Positions 1-11,441 of a DNA stretch of 64,000 bases are shown here, piece after piece. The DNA is taken from the NCBI GenBank assembly GCA_037693485.1, contig CM075344.1, forward strand, positions 76,255,501 to 76,319,500, written 5' to 3'. The DNA is from Kitagawia praeruptora (taxonomy: Eukaryota > Streptophyta > Magnoliopsida > Apiales > Apiaceae). The notes under the pieces are model-generated. The model saw only the letters and a list, made by a program, of their open reading frames with translations. It searched no databases and was not told the origin of the DNA. A program made the translations under genes and the position numbers. Numbering within the stretch: position 1 is the stretch's first letter; the number at the start of each line of letters is the position of its first letter.

Positions 1-870
1 CTGAGTTGTATGACTTTGTCTACAAGCTGTTCAAAGCACTTTATGGATTGAAGCAAGCCCCTCGAGCTTGGTATGAAACTCTATCTACTTTTATCATTGA
101 GAATCAATTTACAAGAGGTGTAGTGGATAAGACACTATTCTACAAGCACCATGGCAAGGACATCATTCTGGTTCAGATTTATGTTGATGACATAATCTTT
201 GGTTCTACAAATGAGAAGCTGTGTGAAAAGTTTTCATCTCTTATGAAGAGAAAATATGAGATGAGCACAAAGATGAGCATGTGCAAGGTTTCAAGCTGAT
301 CCAAAGGAATCACACTTAGTAGCAATCAAGAGGATCTTTAAGTATCTCAAAGGCACTCCAAACCTAGGCCTTTGGTATCCTAAAGATACTGGATTTGACT
401 TGATTGGTTATTCGGATTCAAACTATGCTGGATGCAAGATTGACAGGAAAACTACAACAGGAAGCTATCAATTTCTTGGTGGAAGATTAGTGTCATGGTT
501 TAGCAAGAAGCAGTATTCTGTATCTACTTCAACTGCAGAAGCTGAATATATTGCAGCTGAAAGTTGCTGTGCTCAAATTCTTTGGATGAAAAATCAGCTA
601 ATGGATTATGGTTTAGAGTTGTCCAATATTCCTATTTATTGTGATAACACTAGTGCCATAGCTATCTCAGACAATACAGTTCAACACTCTAGGACAAAGC
701 ACATTGATATCAGACATCATTTCCTAAGAGAGCATGTTGAAAAGGGAACTGTGAAGCTGATTTATGTTCCAACAGAAAAGCAACTTGTAGACATTTTTAC
801 GAAGCCACTAGATGAAGCAACCTTCAACAGGTTGGTAAGTGAATTGGGAATGCTAAATCTGGTATGTTAA
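1..870 (+). pseudogene. 3' end of Ty1/copia pol: reverse transcriptase and RNase H, with internal deletion
   Basis: This is the C-terminal part of a copia polyprotein, which copies element RNA into DNA and degrades the RNA strand. Reading frame 6-299 shows the RT motifs YGLKQAPRAWYE and YVDDIIFGST. At about 290-310 the frame breaks: the text jumps from just after the YVDD motif to the segment ADPKESHLVAIKRIFKYLKG in another frame, so the RT C-terminus is deleted. RNase H follows (to 870) with GYSDSNYAGCKIDRKTTTG, TAEAEYIAA, YCDNTSAIAIS and RTKHIDIRHHFLREH. The pol stop is TAA at 868-870. The element continues to the LTR at 11442-12513, so its 5' half lies left of the window. Because of the deletion this copy cannot make an active RT. 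A long spacer and extra ORF after pol is typical of SIRE/Maximus-type copia elements; that lineage assignment is inference. Confidence 0.93.
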
Positions 871-1275
871 CTTACTAGTTTTTACATTTTCAATGTGGTT
901 AAATTGCAGCTTGTGACCGTAACCTTCAATGTTACTATCATGAGAAGTTACTGTCTTATGTGCTACTTGTTTATTTGACAGCATGTTTGCTATGACTATG
1001 CTAAATTCAAATCACATGCTTGTTTTAATTTATGTAATGAGTAGTCACGTGACATTAACTTATTTCATACGTGTGCTTAGTGATAAGTATTCATGTCATT
1101 TGAAATGACCCCGGGTATTTGTCAGCCTTTTTAACTTAAAGTTTAATTACTTTATTAAAAAGAAGAGTTTAGGAATCTCAAACGTCACCTAGGGTCCTAT
1201 AAAATGTGCACGAGACTAAATATCATTTCACACTCAATCACTCACGCCTTGAGAAAGAAAAGGAGGATATCTACA
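871..1275 (+). other. post-pol spacer of the copia element, non-coding
   Basis: AT-rich spacer between the RNase H stop and the small acidic ORF. It contains the first copies of the CTGTCA/TGACAG motif (near 945 in the variant TACTGTC, and near 971), which recurs through the rest of the element. The string CCTATAAAATG at 1196-1206 resembles a TATA box but overlaps an ATG, so promoter function is uncertain. Confidence 0.5.
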
Positions 1276-1563
1276 ATGGAGAACAAGGATGTCATTTCTC
1301 AGAAGCCAAAAGTCTGGTGTGAACCAGGTCACGAAGAGGAAATAGAGGAGCTCTTTAAGGTAATGGATGAAGTGCTGGAAGAAGATTTGGCAGAGAAAGA
1401 GAAAGTTGCCAAGGACAAGGTTGAGAAGGATCTTGAAGACTGGTTGGAAATGCTAGTCTTCGTCGAGGTTCTTCTTCAAGCAGAAAGGCTAACTGATGAA
1501 ACAGTTCAAGTGGAGCTGTATGAACTTGCTTCTGATGATGAAGATGATGTACATTATTTTTAA
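1276..1563 (+). CDS. small acidic ORF between copia pol and the giant extra ORF, unknown function
   Basis: The frame encodes about 95 residues from the ATG at 1276 (MENKDVISQ...). An in-frame ATG at 1204 would add 24 residues. The product is strongly acidic and probably alpha-helical: runs such as EEEIEELFKVMDEVLEEDLAEKEK are followed by ASDDEDDVHYF at the C-terminus. I recognise no domain. The 1276 start is preferred because it follows a purine-rich leader and the residues before it look unlike the rest. It lies inside the copia element, so it is either a minor element protein or a chance ORF. It has no nonsense mutation, unlike the much longer ORF downstream. Confidence 0.4.
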   Translation: MENKDVISQKPKVWCEPGHEEEIEELFKVMDEVLEEDLAEKEKVAKDKVEKDLEDWLEMLVFVEVLLQAERLTDETVQVELYELASDDEDDVHYF

Positions 1564-2262
1564 TGTTTAATAAAAAGAATCTTTTTAGCTTTTGCACTGT
1601 TCATGCTTTTTCTGCTAGATTCCCCTACCTTGGTTATCTGCTGGGTAATACATGTGTCTGTTTACTTGTTTGTGTGTATGGATGCCTGTGGATGTGTGCT
1701 AAAACTAACAAATATGTGCTTAAATTGATTAAAATGCTATTTGGTAATTTTCGCTCAAGCAATAGGCAAAGTCGATTAAAATTCATGACACAAATTATTT
1801 CCGCTTAAGTTGCTGTCAATAAGTGAAGATGCTGTCACGATGTGCCTTGACAACAAGTTTCTTAGACGACACAATGGAAAAAGTCTCTGTCATGAAATTT
1901 AAAGGAAAGTGTATAAATTACTTAATGATGACTGTATGTTCTTGCGACGATTTTACTGTCAAGCAAAACCTGCTGTCATCCTCTCAAAATTACTAATGAA
2001 TTTGTTACAGCGCACAGGTTACTGTCAAGATTAGTGGACCGAATTAATTGGGATTTTACCTCCACGATTTACAACCACTAAAAAGTAACTACCCACGACA
2101 CCACGTGACTGATTAATGGGTTAAGACATTGCTACTTTCCCTTTCTCAATAAAACATTTGTTATTTTCATGTAAGCAACTGTCAAACACACAAACACATA
2201 ACTTTCAACAGAACCTCTCTCTCTCAAAAGCAAAAATCTCTCTCCAAAGCTCAAAGCAGGAA
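1564..2262 (+). other. spacer and leader-like segment upstream of the giant ORF
   Basis: No gene is seen. Six CTGTCA copies lie between about 1811 and 2025, with a seventh at about 2176. AATAAAA at about 2148, a CT-rich stretch (CTCTCTCTCTC near 2216-2225) and the lack of ATGs just before 2263 give it the look of a 5' leader for the downstream ORF. That role is inference. Confidence 0.4.
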
Positions 2263-4852
2263 ATGACACCCAAACAATCCTCTTCTCAAACAAACTTTGC
2301 TGGTATTCTCACTACTGGAAATGCTGGTGAAGGTTTAAAAGGACTCGTATCCTTTATCAACAAGTCCTATCTGGGTCATGCTATAACATCTACACCATCT
2401 TTGAACCTAAAAAGACTTGAAGAATTCTGGAACACTGCCCATGTTCCAGGAGGTGCAAGTAACGACACTATAAATTGCACAATCAAAGGAGTTACTCGCA
2501 CTCTCACAATCAAAGGCATCAACGAAGCTTTAGGAACTGGACTGCAAGCTAAAAAATCATACAAGGAACTTGCAAGTGATGAAACCCTAAAGAAGTTTTT
2601 CTTGAAAATTGGGTATTCTGGTCCTATTCTTGAAGTGGGTACATCAAAATGGTACTCGACTGGTGAAATGGACAGAAAGCACTTGAGGAAAGAATGGAGC
2701 ATGATTTTTGATGTCATGGTGAAGGTTTTCTCAACCAAAACCTCTGGCTGGAATGGAATTCTCTCATATATCAAGAAGCTTACTCACTCTCTTGTCCATG
2801 GATACAAAGTGGATGTAGGAAAGTTGCTTATGAGCCAACTCAAGTCAGCTCTAAGCAGGAAGGTACATGTTTATCCTCGCTTTCTTACTATGTGTTTGAA
2901 TTCATTATGTGGTATTGATGATAATGCATCTCTCACTATAGAATGCAATGTTTTGAAAAGAAATACACACACATCACTCAATTCACAAAATTCAAATGCA
3001 CTTATTCCACTCTGTTTCACCAAGCACATGGCTGATCAAGAGCCTCATCTTGATGTAGCACTACCCTCTGGGTATGTTGTCTTCTCCCTTGAGAATGAAG
3101 CTGAATTAGACCCAAATTCAGTTAACCCACATTCTACTTCATACATTCCTATCAGATCCTCTAGACAACCAAAGACCACAAAAACAACCTTGCAAGAATC
3201 CAAGAAAAGACCCTTGGAAACCGGTGTTGATAGTAGTTCTGAGAATGTTGAGGGAGAAACTGCACATGATGCAGCAAATAAGGATGTTAGTGAAAGTGAA
3301 CCCACAGTGGTTCCTTTTGAGCCTAAGAAGAAGAGAGCTAAGAGGGCCAAAGCCACTGTCAGCCACCCCACAGTCTCACAAAAGGCTGTGGAGGATAAAA
3401 GGGAATCAAACACATCCCTAGGTGCTTCTTCTCAACAAGAAGTATCTATTGAAACTAGCCTGTCTCCCAAGGCATCCTGTAAAGAGTCAACACAACCTCA
3501 TGTACTCACTCATGAGGAGCCTACACTTGCAGAAATGCACATAGAGATAGGGCACAGTGAGGGTCATGAAACTTCTACTCTTGATGTTCCACAAGTTACC
3601 CCTATGGAACAACAAAAAATCTCTTCTATATCATCATCTTCTTTATTCTCTAATCCATCAATTGTTTCTTCTCAACAACCTAGAGAAGGGGACAGTCACA
3701 ACCCTTCAGGTTTTGATCATCCATCTCAAGTCATGGATGAGCCCCCATCAAGTGGTCCACAAGAACCCATTTCTCAAAGTGAAATGGACACCACTCACTC
3801 AAACACTGAGCTAGATCAAGATGGTACTCTGCCAGAAAATGAAACAGCCAACATCTTGGTCGAACTCCAAAGAGCAACTGACCTTCAGGAAGTTGCTGTC
3901 ACAGCCTCAGCTGTTGTCAAAGACACCACAAAAGTTGCGGTCAACCCACCTGTGGACAGTAACATTTTGGGTAAAGATGCTGTCACCTCTACATAGCTTG
4001 ATCATGATACTGTCATTGTTGAAGATGCTTCATATGATGATCAAATAATTATCTCTGTTTTGAAGGTACAATCTAAACTTTCTACTTCTTCAACTAAAAT
4101 GCATGCAAGTACTGCTCATACCCATGCATCTAGGATGAGTGAGGGAGTGAAAAGAAAAAGAGAGATAAAAGAAAAGAGAGGTGAGCATAAAAATGAGAGG
4201 CAGCCAAACGAGCTAGCAAAAGGTGAGGGACTTGAGCATGTCCAGAGTGAAATTGAGGGAACCCCACACACAAAGGCACTAGGCCTTGAGAGTCATTCTG
4301 TGAGGAGTGATGAGATCACTCAGAAAAACAATGAGTGTGTGAGAAACCCTATAGCCTCCTTGCCCCAGTCTCTTTCTTTGTCTCCAAAAAGATTGAGAAC
4401 TTGTGGTCCTTCTAAACAAGTTGAATCAAGGTTGGATGCCCTTGAGGGCAGATGTGCATCCATGGAAGCTAAACTTGATGCTCTGTCCACTATGGTAGCT
4501 ACTGGTTTTGCTGATATTCAATAAACTCTTCTCTCATTCTCTGCTATCCGTAGTGCTGCCAACTCAACTAAGGGGGAGAAAGTGGTAGATCAGAACGAGG
4601 GTAAGGGAGAGAAGGTGGTAGATCAGAATGAAGCAAACCTGGCAGAGAAGGAGAAACAAGGTGGAGCTACAGGTGAGGGGGAGCCAAGAAGTGAGGGGGA
4701 GCAATTTTTGGAAGAAGATGGAGATGAAAGTGAGGGGGAGCAAGAGAAAGAAGAAAGAAACTTTGGTGAAGAACTAAAGGCAGCTGGAGATGGTGAATTG
4801 ATTGAAGGAGAAATAGATGGTGAGGCAGTGTTGTTATCCAAAGAAGTGTTGG
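2263..4852 (+). pseudogene. giant extra ORF of the copia element, 5' part (two in-frame stops)
   Basis: The frame starts at ATG 2263 (MTPKQSSSQTNFAG) and runs to the solo LTR insertion at 4853. It carries in-frame stops TAG 3994-3996 and TAA 4522-4524 but no frameshift. The first about 210 residues look globular (FINKSYLGHA, LEEFWNTAHV, YPRFLTMCLN) and resemble the plant transposon-protein type often found beside SIRE-like copia elements; this resemblance is from memory. The remainder is low-complexity and hydrophilic, with serine/proline-rich stretches, a basic KKKRAKRAK patch that could be a nuclear localisation signal, and acidic EGEQE repeats. A short leucine-heptad stretch (VESRLDALEGRC...MEAKLDALSTM) near 4420-4500 is probably a coiled coil. 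The reading frame resumes after the LTR at 8748. Function is unknown; it occupies the position of the env-like ORF of SIRE elements, but I see no clear signal peptide or membrane segment. Confidence 0.7.
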
Positions 4853-6844
4853 TGTAACGACCCGAAAAATTACGTGTAATTTATTATATTAAAATATAAT
4901 TTTAGTTGATTTTAATGTGTATTAGTTTATTTTTAATGCATTTAAACGCGTTATGATTTTTATTAAATAGGAAAATTATTCCATACGTGTTATGTGACTT
5001 CTGTGTATCATAGAATATTTTATTCTATTTTTATGTAATTTTTATATTGTTAGAATACAGTTATTTTGCATTTTAAATTCCGGACCCAGCCCCTGTATTG
5101 GATTCGAGGCCCTGTTTTTCATAAAATTATTTTTATATAATAATGGGATGTTCAAAAATGCATTATGTTGTAATTTTTGTAATATTCATAATTTTTGGAG
5201 AATTTTGGCATATATATTATATTTGTTTAAAAATAAAATTTTTACAAATAATTTTAATTAGGGGCTAAAAATATTTTTGGGGTATTAATCTTCAGATTTA
5301 TATAAATTGCAGAATTTTATTTTTAATTGTTAAAATTGATCAAAAATCAGATTTTTGATTTTATTTTTCTGGAAAATTCTTTGAATATTGTTCTTGGTGT
5401 TCTTCACAATCAATCACACTTTTGACAGTCATTCCGGCATCCAAATCGTTCATATGGGTAACCAAACTGAAGCTCTTGATCTCTACTACATGTTTATGTG
5501 TGTTTTAACATCCTAAATTGCTTGATTCGAAAATTCATGATTTTAGTTTTAATATTCGAATTTCTCGAATTTATTGTGGATTGTAGGATGATTTGTTGTT
5601 GATGTGGTTAGTGTCTATAGATTGTATACAATCTCAGGAGCATCATGATAATTTTTGTTTGATTTTTAGTATCTTAAAACTCAAAATCGAAAATTTGGGG
5701 GTGAGATATAATTTTCGATTTTCCGGATTTATTGATGATTGTTTGATGATTTTGATGATTGATATAAGTCATTGAACTCCTGGGCTTCGATTTGGTATAT
5801 AGAACATTTGATTTGGTTAAGAAATGAGTAAAAACGAATTTTGATCGGATAATCTTTGAAGGTCGCCGGATTATTTCGGTTTTTGGCCGGATTTTTGGTT
5901 TGGTTAATTCTGGAAATGAATGAATGGTATGGTTGTGTTTAGGAAGTAATTTGGAACGATTTTGGTGCTTAAAACGTAACGAATGGTACGTTTTTGGTGG
6001 TTGCCGGAGTTAACCGGAAACTTTTCCGGTGACCGGATTCTGGAAATCTGCCATTAAAGCTGATGAATGTTCTTGGAGTATTCATACGAAGAACAGTGAA
6101 GATGGTGATGAATAGTAACCGTTTGATCTTAAAAATCTGAAAACATTTTCTGAAAAATGTTTTTGGGTCATATTTTTATAAAAAAATTCTAAAATTCAGA
6201 ATTCTTTTATGTATTATTATTTTAATTTCTAAAACTTAAATTTAATTAGTTAATTATTTTTAAATAATAATTTAATTGATTTAATTAATTGATTAATTCA
6301 TTTTAATTGATTAATTATATTAATTAATTACTTAAATATATAATTGACTTCATTGAATTTAAATCTTTTTGTTATAAAAGATTTATTATTTTTATGAGTT
6401 GATTAATGAATAATTAATTTGAATAATCAATTAATTTAATTATTAATTGAATTATTCTCATTAATTGCGTATTAATTAAACCGTTTATCCGTTTTCAACG
6501 AAAAAAGTATTTCTGGAATTAGAAAAATGACCCGGTTCTTATAAAAATAGTTTTAAGTTACAATTCAACTTTTAAATTTGGATCGACTTTTTACCAAACC
6601 TTTTTATTGAGTCGGTTATATCCGATAATTAGGGTTTTGACTCGTTTTCTGTTTTAAAAATATTTGTTAAAATCTTTTTATGATCTGATCAAACGTGCTA
6701 TGTGATTATGTGAATTGCGTGTTATTATTCTTTGATTATCTATTAGTGATTTGTAAATATTCTATGAATAATTTGAGTGCTCATTTATTTGTGAGCCGTA
6801 TATGCTATGTGTTAATTGGTTATGTGACAGGTATATATGTATTT

Positions 6845-7060
6845 AATTCGAGGATTAATGATTATCTCTAGGGTTAATTATTTTCTTGAGGATTAATGAC
6901 TTATTTCGAGGATTAATTGTTATCTCGAGGATTAATCGTGTCTTGAGGATTAATTGATTTTCATGTTTCTTTATTGAGGAATAAGATAAATGTTTTGAGG
7001 ATTATTTATAGATTGAGTTGGACTAAGTTGAATGCATAAATGTTTAATTCGAGGATTAAT
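6845..7060 (+). repeat. degenerate short repeat array (GAGGATTAATT units) in the solo LTR
   Basis: About eight imperfect copies of a unit with core CGAGGATTAAT or TTGAGGATTAAT occur at irregular spacing of 17-60 bases. It could be a decayed minisatellite or an expanded regulatory motif. Confidence 0.6.
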
Positions 7061-7107
7061 TGGTAAATATTGACTTAGGTTGGTCAACAGAGATAAGTAG
7101 ATGTCTA

Positions 7108-7240
7108 ATAAAGGCGGTTGGAGATGGATGCAATATTCTTTGTGGGTTATGAGGAAGGTGGGAGATGGATGCAGTATTATTTGTGGATTGTAATGAAGAA
7201 GGTTGGAGATGAAAGTACTTTTTTTGTGGAATTGCTGGTT
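7108..7240 (+). repeat. three imperfect copies of a roughly 50 bp unit in the solo LTR
   Basis: GGTTGGAGATGGATGCA..., GGTGGGAGATGGATGCA... and GGTTGGAGATGAAAGTA..., each followed by a TTTGTGG-type segment, are arranged in tandem. No coding capacity is apparent. Confidence 0.6.
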
Positions 7241-8747
7241 TACTTGTGAGGTGTTTTAACACCGGGAAAACGTCTATGTTCAAAGGGGACATTTCCAATT
7301 ATTTTCTTCTGGCAGAGATATTGGTAAGCATGGTTAATACGTTTGAATTGAGTTTATAAGCGTTTACAAAATGTCAGAATTGTCGTCCGGAGGCTGAGGT
7401 ACCAGCTTATATTTGACTATAGAAGTAGAAGCGCAGGCTCGATGTCAACGCAGACTCGTGGCAATCGCAAGAGCGTCAAACCAACGAATGATTACAACAG
7501 AGGATGTGATGACGTAAGATAGAAGAAGATGGTTGTGTTACCTCGACTTTGCGCAATAGCTAAGGACCAGAGGCAAGTATTTTCTTAATCATCCTAAACA
7601 CTTTTTATTTTATGTTTCTTTGATTCATATCATGACGAATAGCTATTGTTCAGAGCTATTTGTGATTCTTAAATATTTTTGTGCGAATACAGTTGCTTGA
7701 TATTGGTACCCTTGATGTGGGGAAGTGTTTAAGATAAACTCTTCATATCCTTATTATCGTAGTAAATAATAGGGATGTGAACTGTATGTGAAACTAAGCA
7801 TTTCCTGTTGAATTCGGAAATTGCTCTATTGGATTGGAAAATAGTAAAGCGTAGGAGGCCACATGTCGTAGTTGGTCCGGCTATATTTAAGGAGGATATG
7901 GTAACCATTCCATCTTCATATAGGCTAACATTACTTGCCTATTTTGGGTACCCCAGAAATCCGAACTATACACACACGGAAAAAAAGAGAATACCGGTGG
8001 AGTATAGAGGGTCCCGTTGCCTTAGAACCTGATCAGGGGGCAATGGTGTTTCAGTTATATAAGTGTATCCAATCCATATCGCCCGAATGGCTATTAAATA
8101 TTGTGAGTTGGCAGATGATTCATTTTTATGACATGCCAAATGATTTCAGTTATGATTTGAATTATATCACAGTGGTTGATTCAGTTTCTCTATAAACTGT
8201 TTTACATTTCAGTTGATTTTATGCCCCACTTATCCTGGTTTTATATCAAAATTTTTATACGCTTGCTGAGCATTTCTTTCGCTCATACTTGCTGTTGTAA
8301 ATCCTAACATTTCAGTAAGGTGGTTTGGCGAGATTTATCCGCTCAGTTCAGAAAGAGAAGAAGCATGATGCTATTTCGAAGATGACTTGGCTCAGGATGT
8401 CTGGATTTAGTGTAAGATCTATTTTATATAATTGAGTTATAATATTTATTATTATTATGTGATGGTCTAGTTAGCCTGGCATACTTCTTATCGAAGTTAT
8501 ACCAGTGGTTTAAGATTTGATCAAAAAGGATGTTGTAAAGAAGGAATGTTTTTTTTATGGAATTTGGATTCTTGTTTCTAGCCCTATAACCTTAAAAGAT
8601 CTTGGTATGTTTGGGGTCACAGATGTTATATTTCCAGTGTTGGACAATCACAAGTGAATGATTATTATTAAACAGATGTTTTATTTTGAGGATTTTCGCG
8701 TGACAACCAAATCTCCTGACCCCGGATTTGGGGGGTGTCACAGTTGG

Positions 8748-11221
8748 AGCAATTAAAGGGGAATCAAAAGTCTAAAAGAACAGTATTGCCTCCACTTAAA
8801 ATCAATGAACCAAATCTTGAGGAAGTCGAAGCTCCATTCCAGAAGTTGCAAAAGGAATAGAGAGAAAAAGAAATTCAAAATGCTCTGGGTAAAGGCAAAG
8901 GCAAAATGCTTGAGTATGTGAACATATCTACTGGAACTACTTGGTCAGATGGAAGTGAATATGCCCTTGAAGATGCAGAATTGATGATGATTGATCACAT
9001 GGAGAGTACTTTGAACAACAAAGATGAAGATTTCAGTAAGTTGATGGATGAATCAATTAGTGAAGCAGGGGGAGCTTTTACAAAATTGGCATCAACACTG
9101 AAGAGCAAAGTAATAAGTATCTCTATGAGAATCAATTTAGAAAGAAGGTGGGCTGTTCAGGTTTATCTGAAGAATTGTTTGACCATATTCATCACAATGC
9201 AACTTTTACAAAGTCTGCATGCTAGAGTACTCCAAGTCCTTAGAACCTTGGTAGTGAGAAATTCAACAACCTTCAATGATAGTCTGATAGCACAAATTAA
9301 AAGGATGGTTGAAGACAAACTCCCTGAGGTGATTCAAAATCCTTATGGTGTGTGTTTCAGAAGGATCACAAAGACAGGAGCAAGAAGGTTGGATTTCTTA
9401 CCATTGGATAAGGTCTCAGGACTAAGCACTGAAACAATCATGACAATGTTGAAGAAACTTCTCAAATCCAGTATCACCAGTGATAAGGTTAAAGTTGTCA
9501 AGGATATTCATAGGCTGTTAGCAAAAAGAGATGAGGAAATTAGCTCAATCATAAAGAAGCTGATCTCTAATGCTAATGCCAAGATGGGAGGAAGCTGCAA
9601 CTATGATGATACTTTGGATGATGATGAGGATGAAATTGGAGGAAGTGGTGGACCTGGAGAAATCAGGAGTTCTAGCAGAGAAGCATCTGAGAATGTTGCT
9701 ACACAAACTCAGATGGATGCTACCCAAGAAGAGCAAGAAACCCCAAGTACTGAAAAGAAAGATGCTGTCAATGATGAAGGGGAGTTAGGAATTCTTGAAG
9801 CCTTGGAGGCAAGTATCTTGAGACTGGTAGTTGAATGCTTTAATGCTGAAAAAGATACTGTCAACAAGGATACTGTCAGAATGGCTGAAGACACCCAAGT
9901 GAAAGATGCTGTCAAGAGCCAAACAAAAGAAGCTGTCAAAGTTGTTGTCATGAAAGATGCTGTCAAGAGTCAACTTGAAGAAACTATCAAGGTACGAAAG
10001 CTTGTTAAGAATTTCACATCTAACAGAAGAAAGACAAGAGCACAAGCCTATCGTACAACCAAGATAAAAGGGAAGACAGTTGCAGCAGCAAGGAAGAAGA
10101 AGCATGGAGCATTTTTGACATAGAAGCCCATTAATAAGAGAAAAGTAAATAGTTTTGAACTTTTGAAAAAGTCAATTGATGGGAGCATTACATCTGTCTC
10201 AATGGAACTGGACCCAGTCAACAAAAACGTACGCAAGTATGATCTCAAGGACTGTGGAACTACATGCATAACTGTAGAACCAGATTTCACTATGGAGATA
10301 GTTTCACAAGTGGTAGGCATGTGTGATCTCTCATGCAAAACGGTAAAGGTAAGGAGAAGAATTGATTTCTTCGTTCTGGAGAGGATGATCACTCTCATGA
10401 AAACAGACCAAGATGTTTCCAGTAGTATCTTAGAGCATGTCAAAGAATACTATGCTAAAAGATATGCTGAATTTTATGAGAAGTATGGTGACTGGAGAGC
10501 ACATGATGATACAGACCTTGAAGTTAGTTCTGATGGGGAACCAATGCCTGATGTGGACCTTACAGAAGCACATCGTCCTTTTACAAAGGTCGGCATGGCT
10601 AAATATGAAGCAGAACAAGCTGCTCAGGCTGCTAAAGCTAAATCATCCCAATCTACCAAACCTGCCACATCTACCAAACAAAGTGCTGAAGATCTAGAAG
10701 CTCAACTGAAGGAAAGCTACAAGAAAATCAACAGGCTATTCAGTGAGAAAGCAGGTTATCAGCCCTGTGTACTGGATGATCCTCTGAGAATCAAGGATGA
10801 TAAGCAAGAAATCTAATATGATAATTTTCATAAGCTGAGGACCAGTATACTGAAGGATCTCTACTGGAAAGTTGTTGGATCAGTTCATAAGCTCGAAATG
10901 CTAGTTGCTTGGGAACTAGAGGTTATATTTGATCAAAGGAGAGATGAAGATCCAAAGCTAGACAGAAAAAGAAGAGAATCCTTGAATGCTTTTCCTGGAA
11001 GGAGGTTCAAGTTCATCCAAGAAATTCTGAAGTTCAGAACATACACGTGTGATTTTGAAACTTGGTTTGATCTAAAAGATGCTGAAGTATTTCCTTCTAG
11101 AGTGATTCAAGGGTACAATGAAGACATTGAAGATGATGCCAGATCACCAGAAGAAAAAGCTTTAGTTGAAGACCTCAGGAAAGCAAGAAATGAAGCTCTC
11201 AGAAGAGAGGGAAAAATCTGA
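8748..11221 (+). pseudogene. giant extra ORF of the copia element, 3' part (three in-frame stops)
   Basis: This continues the frame interrupted at 4852: the last base before the LTR plus bases 8748-8749 form one codon, and the frame stays open except for stops TAG at 8858, TAG at 10121 and TAA at 10814. The terminal stop is at 11219-11221. Together with the 5' part it makes 5,064 nt, or 1,688 codons counting stops, with no frameshift. Visible features are a helical region (about 9020-9560), an acidic stretch with NYDDTLDDDEDEIGGSGG, a run of short repeats of the type DAVN, DTVN, DTVR, DAVK and EAVK (9766-9970), a basic segment, and a final region with FPGRRFKFIQEILKF. No known catalytic motif is seen. 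Function is unknown. Confidence 0.68.
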
Positions 11222-11441
11222 ACAACTGGAGACTGCTAAAATCAAGCTAAGTTAATCTCTGATTTGCTCATTCAATAGGAGCAATTGATTTGCAGTTAAT
11301 TCATAAGCTTCATGTTCTAGATTTTTCTTAACATTTATCAGATATGGTATTTCAACTATTCTGATCTATGTTAGTTAAGTTGTCAGCACGTTTTGATTGT
11401 AAATTTGTTGTTATTGTCCATAAAAACAAATTGGGGGAGAT
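11222..11441 (+). other. copia 3' untranslated segment ending in the polypurine tract
   Basis: Non-coding segment between the giant ORF stop and the 3' LTR. It ends with TTGGGGGAGAT at 11431-11441, directly before the LTR start TGTTGGGATTT. A G-rich purine tract at this place primes plus-strand synthesis in LTR retrotransposons. Confidence 0.85.

Larger units (their letters stand above)
4853..8742 (+). mobile_element. Ty3/gypsy-type solo LTR, 3.9 kb, inside the giant copia ORF
   Basis: The segment starts TGTAACGACCCG and ends GGGGGTGTCACA. It is flanked by the 5 bp direct repeat GTTGG (4848-4852 and 8743-8747), the expected target-site duplication. No PBS, polypurine tract, gag or pol is visible inside, so it is read as one LTR left after LTR-LTR recombination. 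Its ends match in style those of the gypsy element at 42414-52572, whose sense strand starts TGTAATAACCC and ends GGGGCTGTCACA, so both probably belong to related long-LTR lineages. Removing it and one GTTGG restores an uninterrupted reading frame across the junction. Short ORFs inside it look like noise. It holds two internal repeat arrays, listed separately. Confidence 0.85.

Noticed and set aside
2158..2262. Start of the giant ORF at 2158
   Set aside because: The codon there is TTG, and the stretch looks like a CT-rich leader; ATG 2263 is the first methionine.
4623..4841. Minus-strand ORF rich in serine and proline opposite the giant ORF
   Set aside because: It is the antisense shadow of the GAG-rich acidic repeats of the plus-strand frame.
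6845..7060. GAGGATTAAT units as a CRISPR array
   Set aside because: Irregular spacing, degenerate units and plant retrotransposon LTR context.
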